Assembly: GCA_029817715.1 (NCBI GenBank)
Contig: JARUPY010000189.1
Span: forward strand, 2,170,001-2,234,000
Length of the DNA stretch: 64,000 bases
DNA from: Melastoma dodecandrum
Taxonomy: Eukaryota; Streptophyta; Magnoliopsida; Myrtales; Melastomataceae
Reading direction: 5' to 3'
Shown here: one piece after another, positions 44,076-54,517 of the stretch
Layout of the letters: every line of letters starts with the position of its first letter
Numbering within the stretch: position 1 is the first letter of the stretch
The notes under the pieces: generated by a model
The model's database searches: none
The model's input: only the letters and a program-made list of their open reading frames with translations
Told to the model about the DNA's origin: nothing
Position numbers and translations under genes: made by a program

Positions 44076-44320
44076 TCACGTCGAAGGGTTTTATCCGACA
44101 AGTCCTCATCCTTCGTTACCATAGGTAGTAGGAAGACTAAGGTTTCGACTGATTTCGTCATCGGACTCGATCCTTGACCGTATCAACTTGGTATCAGAAC
44201 AGATTATGGGTAATTCATCTAATTTTCCACAAGTATGAGGAGAACCGGCAAATTCTAAGACAACGTCCGGAAAAGCTAGAATCTCACTTTTAGAAGATGG
44301 AGGTGAACTATGGGGACAAC
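44076..44320 (+). repeat. LTR-end/primer-site remnant of another element
   Basis: TTGGTATCAGAAC at 44188-44200 is close to the initiator tRNA-Met primer site and is preceded by GTATCAAC, as at the end of an LTR. About 110 bases of probable LTR end lie before it and about 120 bases of internal sequence after it. Then a new LTR starts at 44321. It is a short relic with both sides cut. Confidence 0.5.
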
Positions 44321-45110
44321 TGTAACGACCCGTTCTTTTATGATTTTTCGAAATGTAAGCATAATTCTTGGACGACAAAAAGGGAAGGAAATAAGGTGCA
44401 AACAAGATAGGAGTGGACCAGCGAAGGTAGGGATGAGGTATAACTCGGGTATGGGGCTCCGGGAGCATAAATTTAGGACCCTTGGATCGGCACGTAAGTG
44501 TTATAGGACCAAAGAATACGCGAAATGAAGTATTAAAGCCGGCATTGGAATTAGGAGATCGATCTTTTACGGCATAGTAAGAGGGACGACACGGATTGAA
44601 TTAGGAAATAAGACCTACGACCACGTGGGCAAAAATTGCCGCCCGGATGCAAAATTATGAAGAGCGAGAAATGACTAAACCTCCAACCATGAAGAGAGAA
44701 GCGTCTCGTGAGCGACGAAAGGAAATGAACATGATACGGAGGTAGCCTCCGGTTGGACAATACGGACGATCCAAAGGACGTTGGGGTATCACTAGCTTCT
44801 ACCCTAAGGACAAAAGAGAAATGATCACCGATGTCCCAGGAATGACAGACCTCCTACTAAGCTCCCAAGAAGTAAGCGATGGCGTGTTCGAACTGGCAAG
44901 GATTTATGGTTATATGGAGGACATCGAGAGACCGCTGAAGGAGATAGAGCTAGAGGAGATGAAAGGGGGGTCGGTGGTATGCGGCCTCCGAGCCGGGCTG
45001 TTTGCACCATTTATTTCGCCCGTGACCATAGCCCCGGAGTTCTCCGCGACAAATGAGGAGGGACAAACGATAAGAATGAGGGTAAGAGCAAGAGACCCCT
45101 TTTGTGGAAA
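44321..45110 (+). repeat. Chromovirus-type LTR, first copy (truncated)
   Basis: It starts TGTAACGACCCGTTCTTTTATGA and aligns with 46720-47340 through GGGCTCCGGGAGCATAAATTTAGGACC, CGACACGGATTGAATTA and CCTACCCTAAGGACAAAAGAGAAATG-like blocks, with many substitutions and small indels. Similarity fades after about 44840, with short matches to 45100. The divergence shows it is old. A 97-residue frame at 44821-45114 has no recognised family. Confidence 0.7.
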
Positions 45111-46719
45111 GTGAGGGAGACGCCACTCAAAGGAGGGACCGTGTGCGACGCCTAGTCAAATGTCGCCGCTGCAAGATGCTGGGTCATTCTCTGTGGTATT
45201 GCTGGGAAGGATACCCCGGATGGTCTTGGTTGGGACGAGAGCCATGAAGGAACATCCGGAGGAAGGGAATTCTTTTGAGTTGGCGAGATATATATATATA
45301 TATATATATGTAGCCGCTACGTAGGATGCACAACTAGTAAGGATGTAACTGAAACCGGTAGAGGTTGTAGGCCAGTGCTAACCGCGCCCTTGCCCGTCTT
45401 TTTGAGGAGCAATAAGGGCAGTAACCATAGTGAGATCGATTTGAAGGGGATTCTTGAATATAAGTAAGCATGCCAGGAAATGTAATGTAAGGGATCGGTC
45501 GAACCTTTTGAATGGAAGGTGACCGATGTGTCGAAATGACCTTAACCGGATGATTGTCCCGAAGGGTAATTAGTACATACTCTCGAATGTGGGTTGAATG
45601 GAAAACGACAACTAGGCGTTCGACGAGCAACGCACAGAAGAAAGGTCCCGAGTTGCTATCGTTTTGTGAGAACAAGGGTAAGTGTATTGGATTTCAGGGC
45701 CTTAGAGAACATCGTTGAGAATGCAGTTAGAGCACGACGAGACAGATGCCCACCAGATCTTCTCATTCAAATTTAATCGAGCGTTGTTAGCTTTTAGCCG
45801 AGCAGTGAGGGGACTTTTTGAATCAAATTTATATATTATATAGTTTAACATGTTCCCTCAAATCCTATTGGGCTGACATCTTTAGCTCTGAATCCTTGAT
45901 TTAAGGCAAGGTGGGTTTTTTTTTTCCTCTCGACATATTTTTTGGATTTTTATGTGCGCGTCTGATCCCATATAAAAACCTTATCGTTTGACCTAAAACT
46001 TAAGTTATTATGTGAGGCTTGGTTATACATTATATAACAAATAGTAATGAATTTGAATGAATCAAACATGGTTTTCCTTCTCGTATCTTAATTTGATCTG
46101 TAATCATATGAAATTCTGCACCATTTGTGAAGAAGAAGGAGAAAGAACCTCGCCAGGGGAACATTCCAACTTCCGAAAATTGTCACTATTAGGGAGACCA
46201 TATGCCAATTGTCATTTCTCTATATAAAGATATAAAGAAAAGTAACATCGTATTATCTTTCTTTGAAAAGATTACAATAACTCATATATACAAATGGTGT
46301 AAGCTTAAAATAGGAAGTAAATTAAATACAATAAAATCATATCAATTATTCGTTAGAATTATGGTCTTCATTAATTATTTGACGTGATTATCACTGATTT
46401 TCCTCCGGTCATCATGCTAACATCCCCACCATCAACATCTTTTAATCATTAAACAATTTATTCTACAAATTTAGGCCAAAGTTACGAGAAGCACGTTGGG
46501 ATGGGCGACGAGTTTATATTTAAATTTCTTCTTAAAAAAAGGACTAGTAGTTACAAAATCTTTTGTGGAAATGGGTGGTAGTGGGGGCACACAGCCGAGA
46601 AGGAAGGGTTCACAAGAAATGTGTCTAGTTTACCGTTTGTTTTTTAAATTACGAGATACGGTTCGAATTTACGATTAGGAAGGGATTTCGAGAACGAAAT
46701 CCTTTTAAGGGGGATATGA
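45111..46719 (+). other. Remains of chromovirus internal region
   Basis: A CX2CX4HX4C zinc knuckle (CRRCKMLGHSLWYC, 45161-45202) stands in a short frame, probably a gag relic. An (AT)n microsatellite lies at about 45288-45309. The middle (45800-46480) is AT-rich with nothing recognisable. The end (46690-46719) has GAACGAAATCCTTTTAAGGGGGATATGA-like sequence: the usual end of a chromovirus pol frame merging with the polypurine tract before the LTR at 46720. Confidence 0.55.
46702..46719 (+). promoter_or_regulatory. Chromovirus polypurine tract
   Basis: CTTTTAAGGGGGATATGA lies directly before the TGTAATGACCC start of the LTR. Confidence 0.7.
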
Positions 46720-47349
46720 TGTAATGACCCGTTCTTTTATGAATTTCCGAACTTAGACGACAAAAAGGGAAAAATGAGGAAAGGAAATAATGTGCGAAAT
46801 AGATAAGAATGGACCGGCGAAGGTGGGGATGATGTATAACTCGGATATGGGGCTCCGGGAGCATAAATTTAGGACCCTTGGATCGGTACGTAAGTGTGAT
46901 GGGACCAAAGAATACACGAAATAAAGTACTTAACTGGGAATTGGAATTAGGAGATCGCTCTTAAACGACATAGTAAGAGGGACGACACGGATTGAATTAA
47001 GAGAGAAGACCGACGACCACATGGGCGACAGCTGCCGCACAGATGCGAAATTATGAAAACAGAGAAATGCCCAAACCTCCAACCGTGAAGAGAGAGAAGC
47101 ACCTCGTAAGCGACGAAAGGAAATGAACGTGATACGGAGGCAGCCTCCGGTCGGACAATACGGACAACTCCAAGGACGTTGGGGGATCACTAGCTCCTAC
47201 CCTAAGGACAAAAGAGAAATGCTCACCGATGTCCCATGATTGACGGCTGGAAATGAGCTAATCATAGAGGTGCCTACAAATGAAGGGGCTACGGTGAGAG
47301 CAAGGAAGGCCGATCAAGCAAGACATGTGGACTAGAAATGGAACGGGTA

Positions 47350-47354
47350 ATGAG
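47350..47354. repeat. Left target duplication (ATGAG) of Copia
   Basis: ATGAG is repeated exactly at 52211-52215 on the other side of the element. Confidence 0.95.
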
Positions 47355-47728
47355 TGTTAGGGTTGTTTGGAAAGCGGTGCTTTGCTGTATCACAGGAAGG
47401 GTTTTGCGGAACTGCTGCGACACAGCGAGGTGTTTCTGAAAATAAGGAACAAGGAATTTTGATACGAAATTTTTGGGTAACTATTGACCCTTTTACTCTT
47501 CTTACACCTTCTCCTCTCTCTACTCTCTTTCACCTTTCTTTCTTTTTTTTTTAACATTTAGACAATGCTTCTCCTTATATAGTGTCCTAGAGAAGGCATT
47601 TACTGTACCATAAATTCTAGGTCATTAATTTCACCCCACTAACTCACATTAACTCCACCCCACTAACTCACACTTAATGGTACTAAATGAGATTACAAAT
47701 TATTGTCATTTAATCATGACATTTAACA
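47355..47728 (-). repeat. Copia 3' LTR (left)
   Basis: TGTTAGGGTTGTTTGG to ATTTAACA; nearly identical to 51836-52210. It is preceded on the element's strand by the polypurine tract. Confidence 0.95.
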
Positions 47729-47735
47729 CCCCCTC

Positions 47736-48155
47736 TTAATTTGTAATCTTCAGAAACTTCTTGAACAACTCGAGCTTCTCGAAATTCACGGCCTTTGTTA
47801 GAACATCAGCGGGCTGGTCCTGTGTGTGAATAAACTCCATAATTATCTCTTTCTTCATCACCATTTCTCTAATAAAGTGGTGGCGTAACTCAATATGCTT
47901 TGATCTTGCATGAAACACGGGGTTCTTTGTCATAGCAATGGATGACTGATTATCACAGAATACTGGTGTTGGATGAGCAACATTTTGATGTAACTCTAGC
48001 AATAACCTTCTTAAATATACTGCTTCACGAATTGCTTCATTTTTTACAATGTATTCTGCTGAAGCTGATAATAATGTACAACATCTCGCTTCTTCGAACT
48101 CCATGAGATGGGTTTTGTTCCAAGGCAGAAAAGATATCCTAACGTACTTCTTCAA
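47736..48155 (-). pseudogene. Copia RNase H C-terminal part
   Basis: This is the end of Copia pol: SASAEYIVKNEAIREAVYLRRLLLEL, then VFCDNQSSIAMTKNPVFHARSKHIELRHHFIREMV and QPADVLTKAV, all classical RNase H/Copia end motifs. The start of the frame (KKYVRISFLPWNKTHLMEFEEARCC) is out of register with the upstream YVDSDWAGSVDD segment, so one or more small indels lie near 48090-48155. Confidence 0.88.
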
Positions 48156-50728
48156 TCATCAACACTTCCTGCCCAGTCACTATCAACATATCCAACAAGG
48201 TTGTTGTCTTCTTCTTTTGTGTACTTCAAACCAACATTCTTTGTTCCTTGAAGATAACGTAAGACACGCTTCGCTGCTGTAAAATGAGTCTTGGTGGGAT
48301 TGTTCATGAATCTTGATAGCATACTTGCACTTTGAACGATATCTACCCTTGTGTGGGTTAAGTAGATCAACGAACCAACTAGGCTTCTATAAATCTTCGA
48401 GTCAAACTTTTCAGCACCATCATCCTGTTGCAGCTTCTCATTAAATGCCATTGGAGTTGCTACAGCTTTGGCGTTCTCCATGCGAAATTTCTTCAATATG
48501 TCAGCAACGTACTTCTCTTGAGAAATAATGATCTCTCCTTTGCTCTGCTTTACCTGCAAACCTAGAAAATACTTCATTAATCCAAGATCCGTCATCTCGA
48601 ATTCATCCATCATTGCCTTTTTGAACTTCTCCAGTAACAACTTGCTGGTGCTCGTGTAGATGAGATCATCCACATAGAGACAGGCTACTAGAAAATCAGC
48701 ATCACGCTTCTCCACATAGAGAGACGGTTCTACCAAACTTCTTTCAAATCCATTCTTCTGCAAGTAGGAATCTATCCTGAAATTCCATGCTCTCGGTGCT
48801 TGTTTCAGTCCATAGAGAGCTTTGTGAAGTCGATACACTTTGTCTTCTTGTCCTTTAATAGTGAACCCTTGTGGTTGTTGAGCATACACTTCCTCTTCTA
48901 GTACTCCATTGAGAAAGGCTGACTTCACATCAAGTTGGAACACTTCAAGCTCCATTTGTGCGGCAAGTGCTAGCACACTTCTAATAGTCTCCATTCTAGC
49001 TACAGGGGCGAAAGTCTCAGTGAAATCAATTCCGGGCTGTTGTGAGTAACCCTTTGCTACGAGACGAGCTTTGTGCTTCTGTACGCTTCCATCTTCATTG
49101 AACTTTGTTTTGAACACCCATTTCAAGCCAATTGCTTCTTTTCCTTTGGGAAGGTCTACTAGGGACCAAGTATCATTCTTCTCAATACTAAACATCTCTT
49201 CTTTCATTGCATTTCTCCATTTTTCTTCTTTTCCGGCCTCTTCGAAATTCTGCGGCTCAAACGTAGCAAGTGCAAAGTTCGCTTGCTCGTAAACTTCTGT
49301 TAATAAACGATACCTTCTTGGTGTCATATCATCAGCATAATCTTCATTCTCTGAATTTACTCTTGAGGAACTAGCTGCTGCTGTATCAGTGAGATTTGAG
49401 GAAGGCACTACTACTGGTACTTCTGGATAAGAAAACATTGGTTGAATCTGAGAAGATTCGTTCTCCCACTTCCATGCTGCATTCTCATCGAAAATAACAT
49501 CTCTTGAAATCACAAGATTGTTAGTCTTTGGATCAAACAAACGATAACCTTTAGATTCTTCACTATAACCAATAAAGATTAGCTTCTCACTCTTCTCATC
49601 AAACTTCTCCTTCTTCTTCGTCAAGAGAGCATATGCTACACATCCAAATACTTTCAAATGATCAACCATGGGTTTCCTCTTATGCCATGCTTCATAAGGT
49701 GTCTTGTTTTGAACGGCTTTTGTCGGTGATCGATTGAGGATGTAAGCTGTTGTATTCACAGCCTCGGCCCACAATGAATTCGGAAGACCCTTGCCTTTAA
49801 GCATACTCCGTGCCATCTCAACAATAGTCCTGTTCTTCCTCTCAGCAACGCCATTCTGCTGAGGTGAGTACTTCACAGTAAGCTGTCGCTGTATGCCTTG
49901 CTGCTTGCAATAATCTAGAAACGACTTGTAAATGAATTCTCCTCCACGATCTGTCCTCAAGGTCTTTATTTGATATCCACTTTGCTTCTCTGCATTAGCT
50001 TTAAAACTCAAGAAAGTAGTGAAAGCCTCTGATTTCTTTTCAAGAAAATATACCCATATCATACGAGTGTAATCATCGATAAATAAGAGAAAGTATCTCC
50101 TGTTACCGATCGTTGGAGTTTGGGTTGGACCACAGATGTCAGCATGCACCAACTCAAGAGGGTTTTTACCTCTCCAAGAGGTATTGGGAAAAGGAAGACG
50201 ATGTTGCTTTCCATACACACATCCTTCACAGACGCATGTTGCTGTTGGCTGAATTTTTGGAAGACCTATGACCATATTCCTCTCTCTCAACAACGTTAGC
50301 CCTTTGTGATTCAAATGTCCATATCGCAGATGCCATAACTGACCTTCATCAGTAACTTCACTCTTTAATGCTACATTCAAGGACGAATTCATCTTCAGCG
50401 GAAACAAGTTATTCGCCGTCATCTTCACTACAGCGATCATCTTCTCATTTTTGTCAATGATCTCACATTGACCATCAGCAAAGGTAACCTTATAACCTCT
50501 CTTTATCATTTGTCCCACGCTCAAAAGATTTTGAGCAATGCTTGGAGAATAAAACACATCATTAATCCGCTTTTCTTCACCATTTGCTGCTCTTACAGCA
50601 ACGATTCCCTTTCCTTCAATCTTTATCTTTTTGCTGTCTCCAAGCTCTAACAGTGAGTTGTAGCTGTTGTCGATCTCCACAAAGTTTTCCTTATTTCCTG
50701 TCACATGATTGCTACAATCACTATCCAA
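48152..50728 (-). pseudogene. Copia pol: protease, integrase, reverse transcriptase
   Basis: An open segment of 858 residues, in frame with gag but separated from it by a TGA. The protease starts LDSDCSNHVTG; the family has DSG, so the active-site Gly is Asp here. The integrase has the finger HLRYGHLNHKGL...CEGCVYGKQHRLPFP and catalytic D, D, E in VHADICGPTQ, LRTDRGGEF and QQNGVAERKNRTIVEM. The RT (RVT_2) has WVFKTKFNEDGSVQKHKARLVAKGYSQ, FQLDVKSAFLNGVLEEEVY and the active-site CLYVDDLIYTST. The RNase H beginning (GYVDSDWAGSVDD) ends at a stop. Long stretches are undamaged, which fits a recent insertion. Confidence 0.92.
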
Positions 50729-50731
50729 AAA

Positions 50732-51904
50732 TCACACTTCATTCATATCTTGCATTGCATTGAAACAAGAATAAAATGCTTGCTTCGATTCTTCTTCTTT
50801 TGAAAAATTTACCGAATTTTGAGAAACATGTTGCTGCGGCTGCTGCTTGTCTTTAAAATAACAATCTCGTTCTGCATAATTTGGAAATCGGCATCTCTTG
50901 CACCTGAAATAGCAATCCTTTGACTCATGTCCAGCTTTTTTACAAATATAGCAACTACCTTCTGAATTTCCAGATCTACTCCAGGAATGGTCTTCTCTAC
51001 TGCGGAACTGGCTTGCTGTATGTCCTCTACCTCTTCCTCGAGAACGGCCTCCACGTCCACGACCATAAAACTCTCTGTTATTATTCACAGTACGTTCCTT
51101 CTGTTCTGACTTCTTTTCTGAAACATTTAACTTCATTTGAAAAGCTTGTTCAACAGGAGATGAGTACTTACTTACTCTTCTTTCGTGAGCTTCAAGCGAA
51201 CCCATTAGCTCATACACGGAAATTTCTCCCAGATTCTTCGTTTCCTCAATCACAGCAACAACGTGCTCAAATTTCTGCGGCAGGCTTCTCAACACTTTCT
51301 CCACAACCTTCTTGTCGGGAACTTCATCACCGCAACATTTGATTTGATTCATGATTTCAACAACTCTCGAGAAGAAATCTTTTACCGTTTCGGACTCCTT
51401 CATGGCCAAGTTGTCAAAATCCCTCCACAAGCCTTGAAGCTTGATGGAAATCACTTTCTCCGAGCCTTGAAATTCTTTCTTTAATACGCTCCATGCTTCT
51501 TTCGCCTTCTTGAGACCATAAAGTCTCGGATAAATCGACTTACTTACGGATTGTTGCAAGATCCGCAATGCCATCGCATTCTTCATCACATTTTCTTTAA
51601 CCTTTTTTTCTTGTTCTCCAGCACCTTCTTCCTCATTTAACGAGTCTTCATTTTCTTCAAAGCCTTCATCAACAATTTTCCACAGATCTTGTGAGAGAAA
51701 GATAGTCTCCATTTGCGAACTCCAATAATCATAGTGCTCTCCATCAAAGATCGGGATTTGGTTGGGTGAATAGGAAAAGAACATGCTGCTGGATGACGTA
51801 GCCAGCAGAAAGAACATGCTGCTGATACCAAAATTTGTTGGGGTTGTTTGGAAAGCGGTGCTTTGCTGTATCACAGAAAGGGTTTTGCGGAACTGCTGCG
51901 ACAC
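50732..51904 (-). CDS. Copia gag
   Basis: Gag polyprotein of the Copia element: the frame is open for 390 residues, although the first 30 or so come from the 5' LTR and primer-site region, so the real start is probably an ATG near 51830. UBN2-type capsid: PIFDGEHYDYWSSQMETIFLSQDLWKIV, KEAWSVLKKEFQG and LRSLPQKFEHVVAVIEE. An RG-rich stretch (GRGRGGRSRGRGRG) precedes a CCHC knuckle (CYICKKAGHESKDC, at about 50955-50914) and a second Cys-rich segment (CKRCRFPNYAERDC). It ends at a TGA (50732-50734), where protease should follow; relatives have Trp at this point. Confidence 0.9.
   Translation of the reverse strand: MSQQFRKTLSVIQQSTAFQTTPTNFGISSMFFLLATSSSSMFFSYSPNQIPIFDGEHYDYWSSQMETIFLSQDLWKIVDEGFEENEDSLNEEEGAGEQEKKVKENVMKNAMALRILQQSVSKSIYPRLYGLKKAKEAWSVLKKEFQGSEKVISIKLQGLWRDFDNLAMKESETVKDFFSRVVEIMNQIKCCGDEVPDKKVVEKVLRSLPQKFEHVVAVIEETKNLGEISVYELMGSLEAHERRVSKYSSPVEQAFQMKLNVSEKKSEQKERTVNNNREFYGRGRGGRSRGRGRGHTASQFRSREDHSWSRSGNSEGSCYICKKAGHESKDCYFRCKRCRFPNYAERDCYFKDKQQPQQHVSQNSVNFSKEEESKQAFYSCFNAMQDMNEV
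51819..51830 (-). promoter_or_regulatory. Copia primer binding site (tRNA-Met type)
   Basis: On the minus strand TGGTATCAGCAG follows the 5' LTR after a few bases. This matches the initiator tRNA-Met primer used by most plant Copia elements. Confidence 0.85.
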
Positions 51905-52210
51905 AGCGAGGTGTTTCTGGAAATAAGGAACAAGGAATTTTGATACGAAATTTTTGGGTAACTACTGACCCTTTTACTCTTCTTACACCTTCTCCTCTCT
52001 CTTCTCTCTTTCACCTTTCTTTTTTCTTTTTTTTAACATTTAGACAATGCTTCTCCTTATATAGTGTCCTAGAGAAGGCATTTACTCTACCATAAATTCT
52101 AGGTCATTAACTTCACCCCACTAACTCACATTAACTCCACCCCACTAACTCACACTTAATGGTACTAAATGAGATTACAAATTATTGTCATTTAATCATG
52201 ACATTTAACA
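51836..52210 (-). repeat. Copia 5' LTR (right)
   Basis: TGTTGGGGTTGTTTGG to ATTTAACA, followed by the target duplication ATGAG. Confidence 0.95.
52054..52065 (-). promoter_or_regulatory. TATA box of the Copia 5' LTR
   Basis: CTATATAAGGAG on the minus strand lies about 150 bases from the upstream end of the LTR. The same box is present in the 3' LTR near 47573-47584. Confidence 0.6.
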
Positions 52211-52215
52211 ATGAG
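52211..52215. repeat. Right target duplication (ATGAG) of Copia
   Basis: Partner of 47350-47354. Confidence 0.95.
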
Positions 52216-53705
52216 AGGCCACCTACTTACTTCGAATCATTGGAGAGAAGTCGGGAGCAATGGACAAGATAAATGATTGATTATAGGGTATGAGGAGCAA
52301 TTAGGAAGAAGAATTAACTTACTTGGGAGAGGTAACTAGGCTAGACTCGGAGGAGTAAAGGTTGGCAGAGGCTCACATGAAAGGAAGGGATGACGAACCC
52401 AAGCCCACGAGAGAAGAAGAGGAAGAAATGAAAGGATAATTGTCATTCGTGAATAGTAATAGATATTAAGAAGGAATACTCCCGATAATATGCCCTTAAT
52501 GTGGTCCACATTAATCGGAGATTAAATAAAACAAAAAGGAAATGAAATAAAGAGGAAGATGATATAAGGGAGCATGAGGGGAAGTTCGGTTCTCATTCCC
52601 TCATTTCATTCTTCGACATCCTTCTCTTTACTTCTTCCCCAAGGCGAAATCAAGAAGGTCCAGAGGCGAGGCGGGAGCAAGACAACTTCGAGAGGGACCT
52701 CGGAGCGGAGGATCGGGGAAAGGAGAAACGAGGACGCGAAAGAATACTTGAGGTGCGCCCGTCCCCTTCTTCTTCTCTTACTTGATGCGTGCGTTGTTTC
52801 TTTAGGTGAGTCGTTGTATGCTTAGCATGGAATGAACTTGCTATGTAAATGCGATGAAATGGTACAAGGATCCGAGATAGGGGTAGGTTGAGGTGCGACC
52901 AAATGAGTGTATGGATCTGGCTGAGGGGAGATCGTGGATGTATGTGGCCAGATGAGGGTGATCAACCTTGTGTAAGGCTAGAGGAAGCGCAACATTGAAT
53001 GTAGGTAACCGGCGGAACATGATCTTGAGGGTACGGTTGGATGAAATGTTACCTTAGGTTTAAAAAAGGCTCGTCTTGGATGCACGTGGTCGAAATAGGT
53101 TTGATTTTGAGCCTTGTGAACCTTACCCTAGTATGAGTGGGTAGACGCGAAGCTGCCATGGTATTAGGTTCGTGGGTGGGCCTTGCCGGGTAAAACTAAC
53201 CTATGTAGAATGTGAACGTATGGCGGTAGTACGTGGGAATGTGGGCTTGACGAGGGAGAAGTAGAGAAGTTCAAGGGGAATCAATAACTTATGAGGTGGA
53301 TGAATGTGATCCTCAAGCATTATACATTATGGATGTTGAAGGTTCCATAAGGGGAAGATTGTATGAGTCGAATGAGGGATAAGAAAAATAGGGCACAAAA
53401 GAGTGTATGAGACCAAAACATGAAACTAGGCGAAAGGTGTTAGTGAATAGGATGCACTCTAATGTTTAAATTATTATGTTGTGTAGGGGTTTTTATATAA
53501 TGAGAGGGGACACAACTAGCTTAGCTCATTCATAGGAGCAGGATTTTGAAGTCCCAAGTGACCTTTGGGAAAGTAGGAGTCAACTAGAAGTGCTAACTTG
53601 TATATGAAGTGTACTAATGAAAAAGAATGAAATTTCTTAGTTAAAGGACTTGCGAAAGCTCTTACGTAACTTAGTGAAATTAAACTAGCGAGTAAGGCGT
53701 TGGAT

Positions 53706-53789
53706 ATGTAAAACAATGTAATACCTTTAATTAATAAAGCGGGAACGATGTAAAACGATGCAATACCTTTAATTAATAAAGCGGGAAAC
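53706..53789. repeat. 42-bp tandem duplication at chromovirus LTR end
   Basis: Units 53706-53747 and 53748-53789 share ATGTAAAACRATGYAATACC and TTTAATTAATAAAGCGGGAA and differ at a few bases. The repeated AATAAA-type sequence could be a polyadenylation region. Confidence 0.85.
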
Positions 53790-53796
53790 CTTTCAA

Positions 53797-53809
53797 TTGG
53801 CATCAGAGC
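53797..53809 (+). promoter_or_regulatory. Primer-site-like sequence (tRNA-Met type)
   Basis: TTGGCATCAGAGC differs from the common plant TTGGTATCAGAGC primer site at one base and begins two bases after the LTR end TTTCA. Confidence 0.65.
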
Positions 53810-54174
53810 TCAGGTTGACGAGAAGTGATAAGATGGATAACCTGAGGTATGAAAATGAATAAGAGTGTGAGCTCAGTATGAGAAAAACACATGCATAATA
53901 CACTAAGGACATCTAGTGGAGTGCTTCATGGAAAACGGAGTGAGTTGGAGTGAACTTGACTTTGTGAAACTAATGTAAATGTTAGGAAGTGAAACGGGGT
54001 GAAATGATGGTGCCGTGTGACGGAAATTACTTTGATGGATGAAAACGCGTGAATGGTTTGCGTAATTCCTTAATTCTCTTGCATTTTTTCGTTATGAAGG
54101 ACGTATCCAAATTACTTTGAACTTAATTGTATGAATGATGCGTGAATATGGTGGCATGAGTGAATACATTGTGT
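53810..54174 (+). other. Short internal/flanking sequence after primer site
   Basis: There is no open frame of note. It is probably the beginning of a decayed chromovirus internal region. Confidence 0.4.
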
Positions 54175-54182
54175 ATTGGAAT
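54175..54182. repeat. Left 8-bp flanking repeat (ATTGGAAT)
   Basis: ATTGGAAT lies immediately before the TGTT end of the LTR-like unit and recurs exactly at 55091-55098 after its AACA end. Confidence 0.75.
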
Positions 54183-54233
54183 TGTTGAGGTGTTTTGTGT
54201 GCAGGTACCTAGGACGGAGGTTGCCGTCTGCTT

Positions 54234-54441
54234 ACGTGGGGTTTGCCACGTGCTTGCGCAAGGTCTGCTGCGTGCTTGCGTAGGGTATGCTACGTGCTTG
54301 TGTGGGGTACGCCACATAGTCGCTATCTCGAGGAGATCGTGCAGGTCGTGTGGAGCCGCCGGAGTGAAAATCCATCCTTGGACAGGGGTCGCTGTCTGCC
54401 TGCGTAGGGTTCGCTACGTGCTCGCGTGGGGTACGCCACGA
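54234..54441. repeat. Hairpin array A (22-bp period)
   Basis: Six 18-base hairpins start at 54234, 54256, 54278, 54300, 54402 and 54424, with exact 22-base spacing inside each block and GCTT or GCTC spacers. Five have 5-6 bp stems and GGTNYG-type loops (for example ACGTGG, GGTTTG, CCACGT). Stem pairs change together: GTGG/CCAC in some, GTAG/CTAC in others. The second unit (54256) is weaker, with a longer loop. Several arms contain ACGT cores, including one CACGTG G-box at 54247-54252. Confidence 0.8.
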
Positions 54442-54517
54442 AGTCGTTGTCCTTGAGAGGATTGCGCATTGGTTACTTTGTTAGTCACACTAACGTGTGC
54501 ATTGAGTTACTATAGTG

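Larger units (their letters stand above)
47355..52210 (-). mobile_element. Ty1/Copia LTR retrotransposon, minus strand
   Basis: A 4856-bp element with LTRs of 374 and 375 bases (TGTT...AACA), a perfect ATGAG target duplication, a tRNA-Met primer site (51819-51830, minus) and a polypurine tract (AATTAAGAGGGGG, 47729-47743, minus). Gag-pol reads on the minus strand: gag 51904-50732, then protease-integrase-RT 50728-48152 and the RNase H end 48155-47736. LTRs differ at only a few positions, so it is young. It is disabled by few lesions: a stop at the gag/protease border, a protease active-site change and frame trouble in RNase H. The UBN2-type gag suggests a small Copia family; I do not assign a named lineage. 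Confidence 0.95.
46720..53795 (+). repeat. Chromovirus-type LTR, second copy, split by Copia
   Basis: The LTR begins TGTAATGACCC after a polypurine tract. It is interrupted by the Copia element at 47355-52210 and continues to about 53795 (TTTCA), where a primer site follows. Without Copia and one target copy it is about 2.2 kb. It includes GATATAAGGGAGC near 52560 (possible TATA region) and a 42-bp tandem duplication near its end. Having a polypurine tract on the left and a primer site on the right, it is the shared LTR of an internal-LTR-internal arrangement. Confidence 0.65.

Noticed and set aside
45288..45309. (AT)n run as a promoter TATA box
   Set aside because: A simple dinucleotide microsatellite with no gene start downstream.
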